Positions 18,905 to 26,899 of a stretch of 62,969 nt of DNA are shown in pieces (position 1 is the first letter of the stretch; the number at the start of each line of letters is the position of its first letter). Source of the DNA: an uncultured Pelagibacteraceae bacterium (GTDB lineage: Bacteria; Pseudomonadota; Alphaproteobacteria; Pelagibacterales; Pelagibacteraceae); contig CABYSP010000006.1 of the NCBI GenBank assembly GCA_902521675.1, forward strand, positions 1 through 62,969, given 5' to 3'. The notes under the pieces are model-generated. The model ran no database searches. It was not told where the DNA came from and worked only from the letters and a program-made list of their open reading frames with translations. The position numbers and the translations under genes are program-made.

Positions 18905-19381
18905 ATGGATAAAGAGCCAATAACATTAAACGGATTAAATAAACTAAAAGAGGAATTAGTTTTTTTAAAAGAAAAAAAAAGACCAGAGATAGTAGCTGCA
19001 ATTGCTGAAGCGAGATCCCATGGAGACCTTAAAGAAAATGCTGAATATCATGCAGCTAAAGAAGAACAATCTCATAACGAGGGAAGAATTACAGAAATTA
19101 ACGATATTATTGCAAGAGCAAATGTTATTGACGTTACAAAACTTAACAATGAAGGAAAAGTAATTTTTGGATCTACAGTTTATTTAGAGGATTTAGATAC
19201 TAGTGAAAAAATTAATTATAAAATTGTTGGAAGGGATGAGGCAGATTTAAAACAAAAACTGATTTTCTTTCAATCACCAATTGGTAAAGGCTTGATTGGA
19301 AAAAATAAAAGTGATTTAGTTGAAATAAATACACCCTCTGGTGTAAAAAATTTTGAAATTAAAGACGTTAAATATATTTAA
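18905..19381 (+). CDS. greA: Transcription elongation factor GreA
   Basis: GreA rescues backtracked RNA polymerase by stimulating cleavage of the nascent RNA. The ATG at 18905 gives 158 residues, the family's usual length. The longer frame from 18884 would overlap hemF and add seven unconserved residues. The N-terminal coiled coil holds the functional tip, [14 protein letters not shown], with the acidic residues that enter the polymerase secondary channel. The C-terminal globular domain ends in [14 protein letters not shown]. Its stop shares a TTAA with that of the opposing cca gene. Confidence 0.96.
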   Translation: MDKEPITLNGLNKLKEELVFLKEKKRPEIVAAIAEARSHGDLKENAEYHAAKEEQSHNEGRITEINDIIARANVIDVTKLNNEGKVIFGSTVYLEDLDTSEKINYKIVGRDEADLKQKLIFFQSPIGKGLIGKNKSDLVEINTPSGVKNFEIKDVKYI

Positions 19382-20652
19382 CTTTTAACTATTTGCTGTA
19401 CTTGCTTATCTGAAATTTGAAATCCGTTTTGAACCCAAGTTTCTTCTATTTTTTTTAATTTATTACCTAAAGTTTTACCCTCAGGAATTTGAAATTTAGA
19501 CATAAGTAGATCAGCCCCTATTGGCAAAGTTGGAATAGTTTTCTCTTTATAATTATCTAGTAGTTTGATTAGTTTTTTTTCTACTTTGTTTGAGTTAAAA
19601 ATTTTAAAATTAATTATATCTATTACAGCCTGTCGCCCATTAAAATAAAAAAGTTTATTCAAATTTTTCTCTGTAAAGCTGTTTAGAGTTACTTTTTTTC
19701 TATAAAAGAGATCTATTAATTTTAATCTTTTCTTATCTTTGTTAGATATTCTGAATTTATAAAGAAAATAGTCAGCATTATCAGTCCCGTCAATCACTAA
19801 AAGTGCAATCAAGAATATAAAGTCAATTTTTAAAAAATTCTCTGCAGCATAAGAATTTTGTTTTTTAAAATTTTTAATATTCTTAAATTGAGGGAAAATT
19901 ATTTCTACGAGTTCTAAACTTTCTTTATCTTTAAAGAGTTTTAGAAATCCATTTGAACTAGTTATTTTTTTAAGTTCATCGATTAATCTTTCAGATGATA
20001 TATTTGAAATTCCATCAATATTTTTTTTTATATTTTTTATTATTTTTGGCTGGTGCTTATGATTTGAGTAATTTAAATAAAATCTTAAATACCTTAAAAT
20101 ACGCAAATAATCTTCTTGAATTCTTTTTTCCACATTACCAATAAAATTAATATAACCCTGGTCCAAATCTTTTTTACCGTTAAATGGATCAAATAAATTA
20201 CCATGGCCATCTGCATAAATTGAATTGATAGTAAAATCTCTTCGAGAGGCATCTTCCTTCCAATCTAGAGAGAATTCTACTTCAGCATGCCTCCCATCAG
20301 TTGAGACGTCCTTTCTTAAAGAAGTAATTTCATATTTATGTTCATCAATTATTGCGGTTATAGTTCCGTGTTTAATTCCTGTTTCATAATAACTTATTTG
20401 TTTATTTTTAAGAGCCTCACAAACTTCCAAGGGTGTTAAATTTGTTGCTAGGTCAATATCATCAACATATTCTTTTTTTATAACTTTTCTTATACACCCA
20501 CCCACATATCTGATTTCACTTTTGTCTGAAAAATTATTAATTGCGTCAAAAATTTTATTTGCTGGTGTTGTTAAAGTAATTTGTTTTAAATTTTGACTGA
20601 TATAATCAAGATTTTTTGATCGGGGAAAAAATTTATCTAAAAAATTTTTCAT
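19378..20652 (-). CDS. cca: CCA tRNA nucleotidyltransferase / poly(A) polymerase family
   Basis: This 424-residue class II nucleotidyltransferase repairs or adds the 3' CCA of tRNA. The catalytic head has [10 protein letters not shown], the two metal-binding aspartates in [28 protein letters not shown] (template region) and [13 protein letters not shown] helical C-terminal body follows. Alphaproteobacterial members usually act as CCA enzymes; a poly(A) polymerase role cannot be excluded. The ATG lies just 3 bases after the encoded CCA end of tRNA-Gln on the same strand, so the two are probably co-transcribed. No other Met codon occurs in the first 50 codons. Confidence 0.9.
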   Translation of the reverse strand: MKNFLDKFFPRSKNLDYISQNLKQITLTTPANKIFDAINNFSDKSEIRYVGGCIRKVIKKEYVDDIDLATNLTPLEVCEALKNKQISYYETGIKHGTITAIIDEHKYEITSLRKDVSTDGRHAEVEFSLDWKEDASRRDFTINSIYADGHGNLFDPFNGKKDLDQGYINFIGNVEKRIQEDYLRILRYLRFYLNYSNHKHQPKIIKNIKKNIDGISNISSERLIDELKKITSSNGFLKLFKDKESLELVEIIFPQFKNIKNFKKQNSYAAENFLKIDFIFLIALLVIDGTDNADYFLYKFRISNKDKKRLKLIDLFYRKKVTLNSFTEKNLNKLFYFNGRQAVIDIINFKIFNSNKVEKKLIKLLDNYKEKTIPTLPIGADLLMSKFQIPEGKTLGNKLKKIEETWVQNGFQISDKQVQQIVKS

Positions 20653-20655
20653 AAA

Positions 20656-20729
20656 TGGCTGGGGCGCTAGGATTCGAACCTAGGATGCAGGTACCAAAAA
20701 CCCGTGCCTTACCGCTTGGCTACGCCCCA
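20656..20729 (-). tRNA. tRNA-Gln (anticodon TTG)
   Basis: The 74-base gene folds as a full cloverleaf on the minus strand. The acceptor stem is TGGGGCG/CGCCCCA, the D stem GCC/GGC, the anticodon stem CGGGT/ACCTG with loop TTTTGGT, and the T arm CTAGG-TTCGAAT-CCTAG. Discriminator G and an encoded CCA follow. The anticodon TTG is the complement of bases 20695-20697. The U1-A72 end pair is typical of bacterial tRNA-Gln. Position 37 is G rather than the usual A. It sits between ispE and cca on the same strand. Confidence 0.96.
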
Positions 20730-20762
20730 ATACTAGCTTCCTATAACATAAAATTATAAAAT

Positions 20763-21608
20763 TCATATAGTTTTTGCTGTAACACACCAATAATTTTTAT
20801 ATTTTCTTTTAAATTTAGCTTCTGCCAATTTACAACTCTTTAATGAATTATAATAGGCAACAATTGTTGATCCTGAACCAGTCATTCTTACAAATAATGG
20901 ATTATTTGTACTTTCTAAGAACAACTTTATTTTTTTAAGTTTTGGATATTTTTTAAGTGCTATTGTTTCAAGGACATTTTGTTGATCAATCAAATATTTT
21001 ACTCCAAACATGTTTTTTTTAGGTTTGTTATATTTTGATTTTGTATACTTTCGAACAGAAGAGTATATTTTTTTAGTTGAGCACCCAAAATCAGGTTTTA
21101 CTAAAGTAGAGTAATATTTTGGTGTATTATAAATCTTTTTTATTCTACCACCTGATGACAATACACAGCTGGATGAAATGGTTCCCAGAATAACATCGGA
21201 ACCAACCAAGTCACAGATACTTCGAGTTTTTTGATGATTAGGATTAATAATTTTTTTTTTAACCAGATAATTAAATACACTAGCTGCGTTCATCGATCCC
21301 CCACCCAACCCAGCTTCTTGAGGGATTAATTTTTTAATTTTAACTTTGAATTTTTTATTTTTTAATAAATTTTCTTTATCTAGTATTTGAAATAATTTTT
21401 GAACAGTATTTTTTTTTCCAATATTTTTAGAAAACTTTCCATAAAAAGAAATGTGGTGTTTTTTTCCATTATGTTGATTTATCGAAATAACATCATGTAG
21501 GTCTATGAAACCAATTATACTTTCAATTTTATGTAAAACCTTTTTTTTTCCAGTGATATTTAGTGCTAAATTTAGTTTTGCATTAGATTTAATTTTATTA
21601 ATTTTCAT
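20763..21608 (-). CDS. ispE: 4-diphosphocytidyl-2-C-methyl-D-erythritol kinase
   Basis: IspE is the GHMP-family kinase of the MEP isoprenoid pathway. The 281-residue protein has NAKLNLALNITGK at the N-terminus, the ATP loop IPQEAGLGGGSMNAAS, and the C-terminal VRMTGSGSTIVAYY. Serine is replaced by methionine in the usual GGGSSNAA. Its ATG follows directly on the stop of the TPR gene (TAAATG). ispH, the last step of the same pathway, is at 38.2 kb and feeds the carotenoid genes there. Confidence 0.93.
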   Translation of the reverse strand: MKINKIKSNAKLNLALNITGKKKVLHKIESIIGFIDLHDVISINQHNGKKHHISFYGKFSKNIGKKNTVQKLFQILDKENLLKNKKFKVKIKKLIPQEAGLGGGSMNAASVFNYLVKKKIINPNHQKTRSICDLVGSDVILGTISSSCVLSSGGRIKKIYNTPKYYSTLVKPDFGCSTKKIYSSVRKYTKSKYNKPKKNMFGVKYLIDQQNVLETIALKKYPKLKKIKLFLESTNNPLFVRMTGSGSTIVAYYNSLKSCKLAEAKFKRKYKNYWCVTAKTI

Positions 21609-23294
21609 TTAAGAATTTTTAAGACCCTCAATCACTTTAATATTGATTTTTTCTCTCATATCGTCTTCGGTGTCATCAAAAGTTAATACGTTGTTCCAAA
21701 AATATCTTGCTTGAATTTTTCGATTTAATTTCCATAAAATGTCTCCATAATGATCATTCACGATCGGGTCATCTGGCATTAATTCTACAGCTCTTTTTAA
21801 ATACTTTTCTGCTTCTAGATAATTCTCTATTAAAAAATACGCCCATCCTATTGAATCAATAATATAAGGATCATTGCTTTTTAAATCGTATGCTGTTTGC
21901 AACATATCCATTGCTTCATTAATTTTATAATCACGTTCTAACCAGGAGTAAGCAAGGTAATTCAAAATATATGCATCACTAGGATCAATTTTAAGCGCAT
22001 GCAATAAATCTTCATCTGACTTTTCATAATTGCCCATTCTTTCATAACTACCACCTCTACGATACAATACATCTGATTTGATAAGTGAATTGTCATCCAG
22101 TGTTAAAATAATTTCTGTATAACGATCTATTGCCTTTTCATAATTTTTAGAATTTTTATAAAAATTGGCTAAATCAAAAATCATTTTTATATTTGGATTT
22201 TCAATTTTATTAAATTTTGAATCTATGTATTTAATTCCATTTTCATAATCCTGCTGTTGAATTATTATTTGAGCTTCTTTTTTTAATCTAAACCAATAAT
22301 AAAATTCATCTTCTTTTTTAAAGTTTTTTAAGATCCTTTGTACTTTATCAAATTCATCATTGAGATAAAAATTTTCTGCAACCAATGACAAATTAAATTC
22401 AAACTTAGGATTCAAATAGTTTGACAAATTTAAGTAAAAATTTGATTTCTCAAAATTATCCTGAGAAGAATAAAGATTAGAGATTAAAAATAAAAACTCA
22501 CTTACAAGATCATTATGATCTTTGCATGAAAAAATTTTTCCAAAATCATCAAATTTTTCTTTGTCTACCCAACTTTTGCTTTGTGAGAGTAAAAGTGTTG
22601 AATTTATATAATCAATTTGTTCAACAACTAATCTTGCTTCATTTAATTTATTGTTATCAATTAAATGATTAAGATAAAAGAAAATGTATCTTGAATAATC
22701 ACCTTGTTGATTATTTATTAAATTAAGAAAAAATGACGAAGTTCTTTTATCTTCAATATAACATCTTTGGAATGTCTCAGCTATAAGAGACAGGTTTCCA
22801 AAATTTTTTTTGTTATCTAATATTTTTTTATTTTTAAATGTATAAATGTATTGTTTAAGTGTTTCAAATATAACTAGGTTTATTCTATCTTCATCTTGAA
22901 ATTTTAAACTTTGTGTTAAATATTCGTCAGCCTTTTTAAAGTTATTTTTTTTTAAACTGTCAATTATTAAAATTATATACGCATCATAAAAATCTGAATT
23001 AGATTTGTTTGCATTGTTATTTAATACATTAATTGCTTGAAGTACTTTGTTATCTAAAACTAAAGAGTTAACATATCTTTTTAAATAACTGTCATGTTTG
23101 TTAATTAATACCTTGGTTAAGTTAAAAAATTTTAAAGCATCAGAATTGTCTTGATTTTCAAATGCAACAATTCCAGAAAAATAATTTGACAAATCTCTTG
23201 AGTTGAAATCATTAAAAGTAGCACTTTTAGAATACAAAGGTGTCTGATAAGATATAAATATTAATAGTACTAATTTTAGAAATTTTAGGAACAT
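21609..23294 (-). CDS. Exported tetratricopeptide-repeat protein
   Basis: This 561-residue protein has an N-terminal signal or anchor sequence (MFLKFLKLVLLIFISYQTPLYS). At least five helical-pair repeats follow. The best match the TPR consensus near the C-terminus: SDVLYRRGGSYERMGNYEKS, DAYILNYLAYSWLERDYKIN and DPYIIDSIGWAYFLIENYLE, then PDDPIVNDHYGDILWKLNRK. TPR proteins are scaffolds, and similar proteins lie beside ispE in other Alphaproteobacteria. It probably works in the periplasm or at the outer membrane, but no partner can be named. It is divergent from the uracil-DNA glycosylase gene across only 11 bases. Confidence 0.82.
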   Translation of the reverse strand: MFLKFLKLVLLIFISYQTPLYSKSATFNDFNSRDLSNYFSGIVAFENQDNSDALKFFNLTKVLINKHDSYLKRYVNSLVLDNKVLQAINVLNNNANKSNSDFYDAYIILIIDSLKKNNFKKADEYLTQSLKFQDEDRINLVIFETLKQYIYTFKNKKILDNKKNFGNLSLIAETFQRCYIEDKRTSSFFLNLINNQQGDYSRYIFFYLNHLIDNNKLNEARLVVEQIDYINSTLLLSQSKSWVDKEKFDDFGKIFSCKDHNDLVSEFLFLISNLYSSQDNFEKSNFYLNLSNYLNPKFEFNLSLVAENFYLNDEFDKVQRILKNFKKEDEFYYWFRLKKEAQIIIQQQDYENGIKYIDSKFNKIENPNIKMIFDLANFYKNSKNYEKAIDRYTEIILTLDDNSLIKSDVLYRRGGSYERMGNYEKSDEDLLHALKIDPSDAYILNYLAYSWLERDYKINEAMDMLQTAYDLKSNDPYIIDSIGWAYFLIENYLEAEKYLKRAVELMPDDPIVNDHYGDILWKLNRKIQARYFWNNVLTFDDTEDDMREKINIKVIEGLKNS

Positions 23295-23305
23295 GTAACC
23301 ATACT

Positions 23306-24025
23306 ATGACTAAAAAAGTGATAAATCAAAATACCAAATTAAACCAAGAACTAATTAATACTATTGAGCCAAAATTTATATTCGCAGATAAGCCAATAAA
23401 TAGATTTAATATTTTAGAAACGGACAATGACACCCTGCAAATTAATAAAGAAGAATTACTTAAAAATTTAAAAGATCAAATAAATTCAATTGAAAATTGT
23501 AAATTGAAAGAAAATTCAAACAAAATCATTTTAGGTGAGGGAAATATAAATAGCCCTTTAATGTTAATTGGAGAGGCTCCTGGGGCTGAAGAAGAAAAAT
23601 TGGGTATCCCATTTAAAGGTGAAGTTGGCGAACTTCTTAACAAAATGCTTATAGCTATCAATATTAAGAGGCAAAATATTTATACAAGTTATGCAATCAA
23701 TTTTAGACCACCTGATGACAGAAAACCAACCTCAACTGAAATTAAAAGATACTCAGTATTTTTGAAGGAGCATATATCCATTATAAACCCAAAGATTATT
23801 GTTTTGATGGGTAGTTCAGCAATGGAGGCTGTAACAGGAATAAGTGAAAAAATAACTACTGAAAGAGGACATTGGAAGGAAGTGATTTTAAAGAACAAAA
23901 CATTCCCTTTAATGATAACTTTTAATCCATCTTATTTAATCCGTTTTCCAGAAAATAAAAAACACTCATGGGAAGATTTAAAGAAAATTAGAGACAAAAT
24001 CAAAGATCTGAAGTTAAAAATTTGA
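23306..24025 (+). CDS. Uracil-DNA glycosylase, family 4-like, lacking most Fe-S ligands
   Basis: This 239-residue base-excision repair enzyme has the family motifs LIGEAPGAEEEKLGIPFKGE (88-106), NFRPPDDRKPTSTEI and TFNPSYLIRFPENKKHSW. Canonical family-4 enzymes bind a [4Fe-4S] cluster through four cysteines. Here only the first aligned position is Cys (C65). The second of the CxxC pair is Lys68, the KCRPP position is Phe133 and the last is Tyr149, so no cluster is expected. An uncharacterised N-terminal stretch of about 60 residues precedes the domain. The gene ends in a TGATG overlap with rnhB. Confidence 0.85.
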   Translation: MTKKVINQNTKLNQELINTIEPKFIFADKPINRFNILETDNDTLQINKEELLKNLKDQINSIENCKLKENSNKIILGEGNINSPLMLIGEAPGAEEEKLGIPFKGEVGELLNKMLIAINIKRQNIYTSYAINFRPPDDRKPTSTEIKRYSVFLKEHISIINPKIIVLMGSSAMEAVTGISEKITTERGHWKEVILKNKTFPLMITFNPSYLIRFPENKKHSWEDLKKIRDKIKDLKLKI

Positions 24026-24585
24026 TGAAGATAATTGCTGGGGTTGATGAAGTTGGTAGAGGAAGTTTAATTGGGCCTGTTTATGCTTCAGCAGTAATTT
24101 TAAAAAAATCAATTAATTCAAAGTTGTTAAAAGATTCAAAATCATTAAGTAAAAAAGAGAGAGAGTATCTGTGTACATATATAAAGAAAAATTCTACTTG
24201 GTCCATAGGCAAAGCTTCTGTCAAAGAAATAGAAAAGCTAAATATACTTCAAGCAAGTTTGCTGGCTATGAAAAGAGCCATCAAAAAACTTAAGAGAAAA
24301 CCAACACACGTTCTGATAGATGGAAATAAAACTCCAGAGTTAGAAAATTATAATTTAAAATCAGTTATTAAAGGAGATAAAAAAATCCCCTCTATTTCGG
24401 CAGCTTCTATAATTGCAAAAGTATCAAGAGATAAATTTATAACCACCTTGTCAAAAAAAAATAAAGGTTATGATTGGGATAAAAACTTTGGGTACGGAAC
24501 AAAACATCACTTAAAAGCTTTGAAAAAACTAGGTATTACTAAACATCATAGAAAAACTTTTTCACCGATATCTAAAATAAATTAA
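24025..24585 (+). CDS. rnhB: Ribonuclease HII
   Basis: RNase HII removes single ribonucleotides and RNA primers from DNA. The ATG at 24025 (186 residues) begins MKIIAGVDEVGRGSLIGPVY with the catalytic Asp-Glu pair. HVLIDGNKTP holds a further Asp, and SIIAKVSRDKFI is the family's third block. A TTG one codon earlier is an alternative but less likely start. It is translationally coupled to the glycosylase gene. A second enzyme, RNase HI (rnhA), is at 40.1 kb. Confidence 0.95.
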   Translation: MKIIAGVDEVGRGSLIGPVYASAVILKKSINSKLLKDSKSLSKKEREYLCTYIKKNSTWSIGKASVKEIEKLNILQASLLAMKRAIKKLKRKPTHVLIDGNKTPELENYNLKSVIKGDKKIPSISAASIIAKVSRDKFITTLSKKNKGYDWDKNFGYGTKHHLKALKKLGITKHHRKTFSPISKIN

Positions 24586-24624
24586 CACTACATCTAGTTA
24601 CCTTCTAATTTAGAAACACTAATC

Positions 24625-24673
24625 GAATCCAAATTTTTCAATCTCAGGTTGACCGTAGAATCCATTTGGAGTC
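24625..24673. promoter_or_regulatory. Cluster of three GANTC (CcrM) sites upstream of ccrM
   Basis: GAATC at 24625-24629, GAATC at 24658-24662 and GAGTC at 24669-24673 lie within 49 bases. In DNA this A+T-rich, one such site is expected only every few hundred bases. GANTC is the site methylated by CcrM, the product of the gene that starts 16 bases downstream. The second site falls in the predicted promoter spacer and the third overlaps the first two bases of the predicted -10 box. This suggests methylation-sensitive autoregulation. Confidence 0.6.
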
Positions 24674-24677
24674 TAAT
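24649..24677 (+). promoter_or_regulatory. Predicted promoter of ccrM
   Basis: TTGACC (24649-24654), a 17-base spacer and TCTAAT (24672-24677) each match the sigma-70 consensus at five of six positions. The start would be near 24684, leaving a leader of about six bases before the ATG at 24690, nearly leaderless. The 104-base gap after rnhB is among the longest in the window, consistent with a regulated promoter. Confidence 0.5.
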
Positions 24678-24689
24678 TAATTTTTACAA

Positions 24690-25760
24690 ATGAAAACTGA
24701 TTTCAAAAATAAAATAATTAATGGAGATAGTCTCGAAGAATTAAAAAAAATTCCACGTGAAACTTTTGATTTAATTTTTGCTGACCCTCCTTACAACTTA
24801 CAATTAAAAAGTGAATTAACAAGACCGGATAGATCAAAGGTTAGTGCGGTAAATGATAAGTGGGATCAATTTGAAAATTTTAAAAAATATGATGATTTCA
24901 CTTATGAATGGCTTAGTGAATGTAAAAGAATTTTAAAAAAAGATGGAGCTATTTGGGTTATAGGAAGCTACCATAATATTTTTAGAGTTGGCACGGCAAT
25001 ACAAAATTTAGGTTTCTGGATTTTAAATGATGTTATTTGGAATAAAAATAATCCAATGCCAAACTTTAGAGGGACACGTTTTACTAATGCTCATGAAACT
25101 TTAATATGGGCTTCTAAAAGTGAGAAATCAAAATATACATTTAATTATCAATCTTTAAAATGTTTAAATGATGATTTGCAAATGAGATCTAATTGGGATC
25201 TTCCAATATGCAATGGTTCTGAAAGACTTAAAAAGGATGGAAAAAAAATTCACTCAACACAAAAACCAGAAGCGCTATTACATAGAATTTTACTAGCTAC
25301 ATCTAATAAAAATGACCTGATTCTTGATCCTTTTTTAGGATCAGGAACAACAGCTACAGTAGCAAAAAAACTAGGAAGAAATTATTTTGGAATAGAAAAG
25401 GAAAAAAATTATTTTAAAGCTGCTGAGCAACGCATAAAAGCTACAAAACCTATTAAGGACGACTTATTAGATACGCTAAAAAATAATAGATCAAAACCAA
25501 GAATTCCTTTTGGTTCATTAGTTGAGCTTGGAATAATTAAACCTGGAACAAATATTTTTGATAATAAAAAAAAAATAACAGCCAGAATTATGGCCGATGG
25601 TAGTATAAAACATAATCAAGCAGAGGGTTCTATACACAAAGTTGCTGCTACTATTTTAGGAGCTGAAAGTTGCAATGGATGGACTTTTTGGCACTGTGAT
25701 ATAAATGGACGAACTTATCCTATTGATTATCTAAGACAAAGATTAATTTCTAAAAATTAA
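24690..25760 (+). CDS. ccrM: CcrM-type adenine-N6 DNA methyltransferase (GANTC)
   Basis: This is the cell-cycle-regulated solitary methyltransferase of Alphaproteobacteria. The 356-residue protein has the beta-class order: catalytic DPPY (D32-Y35) in the N-terminal part and the SAM motif LDPFLGSGTTATVA further on. The C-terminal domain typical of CcrM (MADGSIKHNQAEGSIHKVAA, WTFWHCDINGRTYPIDYL) is needed for DNA binding. No restriction enzyme gene is nearby, as expected for an orphan enzyme. GANTC specificity is inferred from the family. Its stop shares a TTAA with the opposing monooxygenase gene. Confidence 0.93.
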   Translation: MKTDFKNKIINGDSLEELKKIPRETFDLIFADPPYNLQLKSELTRPDRSKVSAVNDKWDQFENFKKYDDFTYEWLSECKRILKKDGAIWVIGSYHNIFRVGTAIQNLGFWILNDVIWNKNNPMPNFRGTRFTNAHETLIWASKSEKSKYTFNYQSLKCLNDDLQMRSNWDLPICNGSERLKKDGKKIHSTQKPEALLHRILLATSNKNDLILDPFLGSGTTATVAKKLGRNYFGIEKEKNYFKAAEQRIKATKPIKDDLLDTLKNNRSKPRIPFGSLVELGIIKPGTNIFDNKKKITARIMADGSIKHNQAEGSIHKVAATILGAESCNGWTFWHCDINGRTYPIDYLRQRLISKN

Positions 25761-26899
25761 CTTTTATAAATTTTACCCAAATAACTTTGTAAAAATTTTT
25801 TATTATTAGTTAAAAGTTTTAAAAAAATATTTCTAAATATGATCATAATAGGATTTGATAAATGGAAAGCAAATTGATTGAAATTAGATCTGCTGTTAAT
25901 CATTTTTACTCTCTTCAATCTGATATCATAAAAATTATTATTATTTATTAAACATTCATATAATTCATTAGCTCCCTCAATTGATTGGGAAGCTCCCTGC
26001 GCAAATGAAGGTGAAAAAGCAAAAAATGCGTCTCCTACAAGGAATATATTTTTTGGAGTATTATATAAATTTTTACTTACAAATATTGGAAATAATTTAA
26101 TATTTTGAAGACTTTCCAAAAAACTTTGAGAAACTTTTTTAGATAATTTAAATTTAATATTTTTTATAAAAGAACTCTCAGTAAAAAGATTGTAATTTTC
26201 TTGCTCATTTGAATTTAATTTATGTTTTAAAATACCAATAAAATTTAAATTTTTATCATTATTAATTGGATAAACTACATAATGAAAATTTGGTCCTAAA
26301 AACAAAGAAATATTTTCTTCATTTATATTTTGTAGATTTTCTCTCGATATACTGCCCCTAATAGCAATCGTATCATTATAAATTGGTTTTGATTTATTAT
26401 TTGAAATTAATAACTTCCCCTTAGAAAACACACCGTCTGAAATAATTAAGTAATCGCAACTAATTTTATTTTTATCAAATATTAATTTTATTGAATCTTT
26501 ATCATAATCAATCTGTTCAATACTGTGATTATATTTAATTATATCCTCGTTTATTTGTTCTTTTAAAAATTGAAGTAATTTTGATCTTTTCAATGTTGTG
26601 TATTTATAATCTTCAGAATTAAATTTTGAAATATCTAGGTCACAAATTTTTTTTGAATTTTTAATTTCATAAAAATCGATTTTTTTTGGATTAAATTTTT
26701 CTTCTTCAGTGAGAGAATTGAAGCCTATTTTATTTAAAAGTTTAACGCTATTTACTGACAACTGAATTCCATAGCCTTCTTCCATTTCTATTGAATTCCT
26801 TTTTTCATATATCGTAACCTGATAATCCTTATGATCTTTAAATAAATTAGCAATATACAAACCAGAAATTCCAGCACCAATTATTGCTATTTTTTTCAT
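25757..26899 (-). CDS. FAD-dependent aromatic-ring-hydroxylase-like monooxygenase
   Basis: This 380-residue flavoprotein of the PHBH fold has the dinucleotide motif IIGAGISGLYIANLF at the N-terminus, the central CDYLIISDGVFS and the FAD-ribityl motif VGDAFFAFSPSFAQGASQSI. The last resembles salicylate or hydroxynicotinate hydroxylases, with Phe where GDAAH has His. The substrate is unknown. A role in ubiquinone ring hydroxylation or in breakdown of an aromatic compound is possible. It overlaps mutY by 4 bases, so the two are co-transcribed. Confidence 0.75.
   Translation of the reverse strand: MKKIAIIGAGISGLYIANLFKDHKDYQVTIYEKRNSIEMEEGYGIQLSVNSVKLLNKIGFNSLTEEEKFNPKKIDFYEIKNSKKICDLDISKFNSEDYKYTTLKRSKLLQFLKEQINEDIIKYNHSIEQIDYDKDSIKLIFDKNKISCDYLIISDGVFSKGKLLISNNKSKPIYNDTIAIRGSISRENLQNINEENISLFLGPNFHYVVYPINNDKNLNFIGILKHKLNSNEQENYNLFTESSFIKNIKFKLSKKVSQSFLESLQNIKLFPIFVSKNLYNTPKNIFLVGDAFFAFSPSFAQGASQSIEGANELYECLINNNNFYDIRLKRVKMINSRSNFNQFAFHLSNPIMIIFRNIFLKLLTNNKKFLQSYLGKIYKS

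Noticed and set aside
24614..24635. Possible CtrA-like box (TTAA-N7-TTAA) upstream of ccrM
   Set aside because: The nearest match (TTAC-N7-TTTA) has two mismatches in DNA where A/T tetramers are frequent, and I cannot tell that this genome encodes CtrA.
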